Assembly (NCBI GenBank): GCA_018894655.1
Contig: JAHIPE010000192.1
Location: 1-9,109 of the forward strand
Reading direction: 5' to 3'
Length of the DNA: 9,109 nucleotides
Origin: Actinomycetota bacterium
GTDB taxonomy: Bacteria; Actinomycetota; Geothermincolia; Fen-727; Anoxymicrobiaceae
Below the pieces are notes generated by a model. The model was given only the letters and a program-made list of their open reading frames with translations, ran no database searches and was not told where the DNA came from. The stretch's first letter is position 1. The number at the start of each line of letters is the position of its first letter. Both the position numbers and the translations under genes were made by a program. Positions 6,927 to 9,109 of the stretch are shown in pieces.

Positions 6927-8255
6927 CTAAATCGGCAGATACCCTGCTTCACTTGAATCCCCACCCCCGACAGCTTGAGCCTCCTCCCGGAATGCCAGCA
7001 CAAGGTTGGTAACCAGCAGGAACGCTCCCACCGATATCATGACCAGGATAACCTGCCTGAGCGAATCGTGGAAAAGCATGATCCCGGCCACCTCGGCGAC
7101 GGACGCGATGGCAAACAGCCATATGAAGCCCTTCTTCTCCAGGGCCAGGTGATAGAAAGCCAGTAGCTTGACGGTGGCGAATATCGCCATGGCGAACCCG
7201 AACAGCCCCACCAGGCCGGCGATCTCCTTCCCTTTCTCACCGGCGAAGAAGTAGGCGGTGAAGTTCGGGAAGATGGAGTAGAAGCCCGCCACCGCTACAA
7301 CCAGCAACGAGACCGCCAGCAAGCTCAGTGCAAGCACCTGCCGGGTGGGCTCTCCCTTCGCCCGTAACTCGCTGACCCGGGGGAACATGACTATCAGTAT
7401 CCCCTCGGGAAGGAATAACACCGCTTTCCCGGCAAGCGCCGCGTAGGAGTAGTTGCCGGCATCAGAAGGGGAAAACATGGCCTTTACCAGTACCACGTCC
7501 ATCTGGGAGAGCAGGATTATGAAGAACATCGCCAGCGCCACCGGGAGGAAGAACTTGAGGGCGCGCGCCGGGTGAAAGTCTTCATTGACCTCCACCGGCC
7601 CCTTGAACAGGTCCCTCAGGAAGTACATGGCGACGCAAATGACGACCAGTGCGGCCACGGTCCCGGCGCCGATTGCGCCGTAGACGCCCAGCCCCAGCAG
7701 TACCAGCAGCACGCCGACGGTAATCCTCAGGGTCGCCCCGCCGATGATGGCGGCCCCCAGCCCAAGGAATCTCTGCTCGCCCTGTAGCACCCCGCACGGC
7801 AGGGTCATGTAGACCGAAACCGCTACAGCCGTTCCCAGGATGACGATGTAGAGCGGAGACTCGAGATTGAGCACCCCCGCCACGGGCCACGCCACCGCTA
7901 TGCTCACCGCCAGGACCGCTGCGCCGGCCATCAGTAGCCATCGTGAGAAGCTCCGGGCGATGACCCGGGTCTTGCCGTGCTCGCCGGTGGCCTCGTACTC
8001 AGCCACGTACTTGGTGACCACCGTCTGGGCCGCCAGCACGCACGCGGTCACTATGAGGAACACCGTCTCCATCGAGTAGAGGTCCCCGAACGCGTCCGTC
8101 TCCAGCAACCGGTTCATGACGATGTTGAACAGGTAGTTGATGGCGCCGGATATAACCACCGCGGCCATCATTATCCCGAAAGCGGCGGCCAGCGTCTTCC
8201 GGAGTGACGAAACGAATTCCTTTATCCGGTTGAGCATCGGGCCGGCGGTTCGCAT
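6927..8255 (-). CDS. Polysaccharide/lipid-linked oligosaccharide flippase, MOP superfamily (Wzx-like)
   Basis: A 442-residue integral membrane protein. I count about twelve hydrophobic segments, near residues 22-45, 61-81, 106-128, 134-152, 165-189, 191-214, 233-257, 270-290, 308-329, 345-368, 376-395 and 400-421. This fits polysaccharide-export proteins that move lipid-linked sugars across the cytoplasmic membrane. Family-like stretches include LSQMDVVLVKAMFSPSDAGN, YSYAALAGKAVLFLPEGI and FPRVSELR in helices 7-8, and an early NRLL..DAFGDLYSMETV motif after helix 1. The hydrophilic tail (423-442) is short. The start is ATG 8255, with GGAAGGG at 8267-8273 eleven bases upstream, a slightly long spacing. 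No glycosyltransferase or polymerase genes are in the window, so the sugar substrate is unknown. The gene leads a probable two-gene unit with the HD-GYP-like protein. A MATE-type transporter is less likely, given the motif around 250-300. Confidence 0.85.
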   Translation of the reverse strand: MRTAGPMLNRIKEFVSSLRKTLAAAFGIMMAAVVISGAINYLFNIVMNRLLETDAFGDLYSMETVFLIVTACVLAAQTVVTKYVAEYEATGEHGKTRVIARSFSRWLLMAGAAVLAVSIAVAWPVAGVLNLESPLYIVILGTAVAVSVYMTLPCGVLQGEQRFLGLGAAIIGGATLRITVGVLLVLLGLGVYGAIGAGTVAALVVICVAMYFLRDLFKGPVEVNEDFHPARALKFFLPVALAMFFIILLSQMDVVLVKAMFSPSDAGNYSYAALAGKAVLFLPEGILIVMFPRVSELRAKGEPTRQVLALSLLAVSLLVVAVAGFYSIFPNFTAYFFAGEKGKEIAGLVGLFGFAMAIFATVKLLAFYHLALEKKGFIWLFAIASVAEVAGIMLFHDSLRQVILVMISVGAFLLVTNLVLAFREEAQAVGGGDSSEAGYLPI

Positions 8256-8393
8256 AACATTGGTTTCCCTTCCACTCGAGCGGCGACATCATGGTAACAC
8301 GGACTATCTTACTTGGAATCGGGGATGAACGCCGCCCGCCGGATGGGGCCATCCAGCCATGGGCGCTCAGGAGTCGCCGAACGAGTCCTCTTC

Positions 8394-8422
8394 TTGAACA
8401 GCGGGAGGACCGGTGCTAAACT
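8394..8422 (+). promoter_or_regulatory. Possible upstream promoter of tRNA-Lys
   Basis: TTGAAC (8394-8399) and TAAACT (8417-8422) are separated by exactly 17 bases, with four consensus matches in each hexamer. Transcription would begin near 8429, about 40 bases before the mature tRNA. It could act in tandem with the TATAAT box further down. Confidence 0.4.
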
Positions 8423-8452
8423 CCAACGGTCAAACGGATGGGCCTATACGGC

Positions 8453-8458
8453 TATAAT
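8453..8458 (+). promoter_or_regulatory. Consensus -10 box in front of tRNA-Lys
   Basis: A perfect TATAAT lies ten bases before the first base of the tRNA, so transcription from it would start almost at the mature 5' end. The -35 region at the usual distance (around 8428-8436, GGTCAAACG) matches the consensus poorly. Confidence 0.55.
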
Positions 8459-8467
8459 GGGCACAGC

Positions 8468-8543
8468 GGGCCAGTAGCTCAGTTGGCAGAGCACCGGACT
8501 TTTAATCCGGGTGTCGGAGGTTCGATTCCTCCCTGGCTCACCA
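8468..8543 (+). tRNA. tRNA-Lys (anticodon TTT), CCA encoded
   Basis: A complete 76-base cloverleaf. The acceptor stem GGGCCAG pairs with CTGGCTC (one G-T pair), followed by discriminator A and an encoded CCA. The D arm is GCTC-AGTTGGCA-GAGC. The anticodon arm is CCGGA-CTTTTAA-TCCGG with anticodon TTT, reading AAA/AAG lysine codons. The T arm is GGAGG-TTCGATT-CCTCC. All stems are intact, so the gene should be functional. It is transcribed divergently from the flippase gene and lies at a visible change of base composition. Confidence 0.97.
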
Positions 8544-8738
8544 CCTGTTTTTGGCTTTATCAAGCCAAAAACGTGAAGCAAGTCTTTTTCTAAGGGATCA
8601 CTGAAATCGGAATATATACAAGATGTAATCCCGTATAGACGGTCTTGCAAGACATATCAAGGAGTTCGGTCCTGATTTTTGTGTTGCCGTTTCCCATGTC
8701 CCTCCGCCGCTACATTGGCCCTTCAAGTCACGCTGATC
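8544..8738. other. AT-richer intergenic region between tRNA-Lys and the ATPase fragment
   Basis: Besides the hairpin at its left end I see only a perfect 12-base palindrome, GTCTTGCAAGAC, at 8642-8653. Base composition is visibly lower in GC than in the genes to the left. No gene on either strand is credible. Confidence 0.5.
8547..8572. repeat. 11-bp perfect hairpin just after tRNA-Lys
   Basis: GTTTTTGGCTT (8547-8557), loop TATC, and AAGCCAAAAAC (8562-8572) are perfectly complementary. The T-run is in the 5' arm and the A-run in the 3' arm, the reverse of an intrinsic terminator on either strand. A separate T5 at 8585-8589 comes 12 bases after the stem, so termination of the tRNA transcript there is only possible. 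It might instead stabilise the tRNA precursor end or mark a recombination site. Confidence 0.6.
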
Positions 8739-9109
8739 TCAACTGATTAATACGCTAATTGGAATTACCCAGAGTTTTTCATCAACCTTCATTGACTCAA
8801 CGCCATTGTAAGCCAGGATCCCCGCATCACATTCCGGGTACTCCTCCATAAACGCCTTGAGTCCATTCAGGTCGCCGCTCCTCCAGGTGCTGGCCGCTTT
8901 CACCTCTATTCCTATTACCGTGCTCGTCTTGTTATGCTCCACCACGAGGTCCACCTCTTTGCCCCCCGCGGTTCTCCAGTGAAGCAACTCTGCGCCGTGC
9001 ATGTGTGACTCAACGATGTTTAACAGGTTCTGAGCTACGTACGTTTCGTAAAGGCCTCCCCTTAAATGGTGATCCCTGAGGTCATGGCAACCCACCAGGT
9101 GACACGCCA
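8739..9109 (-). CDS. C-terminal part of an AAA_14/DUF4143-type ATPase (cut by the window edge)
   Basis: The reading frame is open to the right edge and ends in TGA at 8739-8741, leaving about 122 residues of a larger protein. They match the C-terminal DUF4143 domain of the AAA_14/DUF4143 ATPases: LRGGLYETYVAQNLL (family G-x-lfE-n-v-x-x-eL), LLHWRTAGGKEVDLVVEH (yWR-x-x-x-g-x-EVD) and IGIEVKAAS. The EVD plus EVK spacing recalls the PD-(D/E)XK nuclease-like fold, to which DUF4143 is related. These proteins normally carry an N-terminal P-loop ATPase domain and have about 400 residues, so roughly 280 lie outside the window. A GTG at 9093-9095 is internal, not a start. Function is poorly known; such genes are frequent and patchily distributed, often as accessory genes. 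The codons look more AT-rich than those of the other genes. Confidence 0.75.
   Translation of the reverse strand, partial: ACHLVGCHDLRDHHLRGGLYETYVAQNLLNIVESHMHGAELLHWRTAGGKEVDLVVEHNKTSTVIGIEVKAASTWRSGDLNGLKAFMEEYPECDAGILAYNGVESMKVDEKLWVIPISVLIS

Noticed and set aside
8330..8372. Short inverted repeats (GGATGG with CCATCC, CGCCC with GGGCG) between flippase and tRNA as a riboswitch
   Set aside because: Short GC-rich stems without any recognisable conserved core; they may be chance in GC-rich DNA.
8444..8650. Open frame on the - strand across the tRNA, encoding a stretch like GEPGRNRTSDTRIKSP
   Set aside because: It is the antisense translation of the tRNA-Lys cloverleaf. This peptide is a familiar artefact in protein annotations.
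1..9109. CRISPR array, rRNA, transposase or integrase genes
   Set aside because: I looked for regularly spaced direct repeats and family motifs and saw none.

Overview
The window is a GC-rich bacterial chromosome segment (lower GC only at the right end) holding four complete protein genes, one tRNA gene and one partial gene at the right edge. The gene style suggests an Actinomycetota-like bacterium. The best evidence is the first gene, which has the three-domain architecture and size of mycobacterial OtsB1 (about 1,327 residues, from memory). Group-1-type proline catabolism and a TTG start in GC-rich DNA fit this but do not prove it. The placement is inference, and I cannot name a lineage.

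Left part (1-4190, + strand): a short leader, then a 1,318-residue fusion of a beta-phosphoglucomutase-type HAD phosphatase, a trehalose-6-phosphate phosphatase and a GH65 disaccharide phosphorylase. The key HAD motifs of the first two domains and the GH65 general acid are present. Together they could convert trehalose 6-phosphate through trehalose and beta-glucose 1-phosphate to glucose and glucose 6-phosphate on one polypeptide. Only about 40 bases separate it from the convergent next gene.

Middle part (4231-8255, - strand): read in transcription order, a 12-helix polysaccharide flippase (MOP superfamily) is followed after 36 bases by a stand-alone HD-GYP-like protein. Its HD dyad has become Met-Asp, so it may be a sensor rather than an enzyme. 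These two look like one transcription unit. Directly after the HD-GYP stop codon lies a roughly 164-bp palindromic element with 22-bp imperfect terminal inverted repeats and a perfect central hairpin. After it comes the glutamate-semialdehyde (P5C) dehydrogenase gene, which probably has its own promoter and a strong ribosome binding site.

Right part (8256-9109): a complete tRNA-Lys(TTT) with encoded CCA and a consensus -10 box reads rightward, divergent from the flippase. Behind it base composition becomes visibly more AT-rich, with an 11-bp hairpin of unusual polarity. On the - strand lies the C-terminal part of an AAA_14/DUF4143-type ATPase, cut by the window edge. A tRNA 3' end, a composition change and an accessory-type gene together make this a candidate island boundary. 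I see no CRISPR array, rRNA, transposase or integrase.
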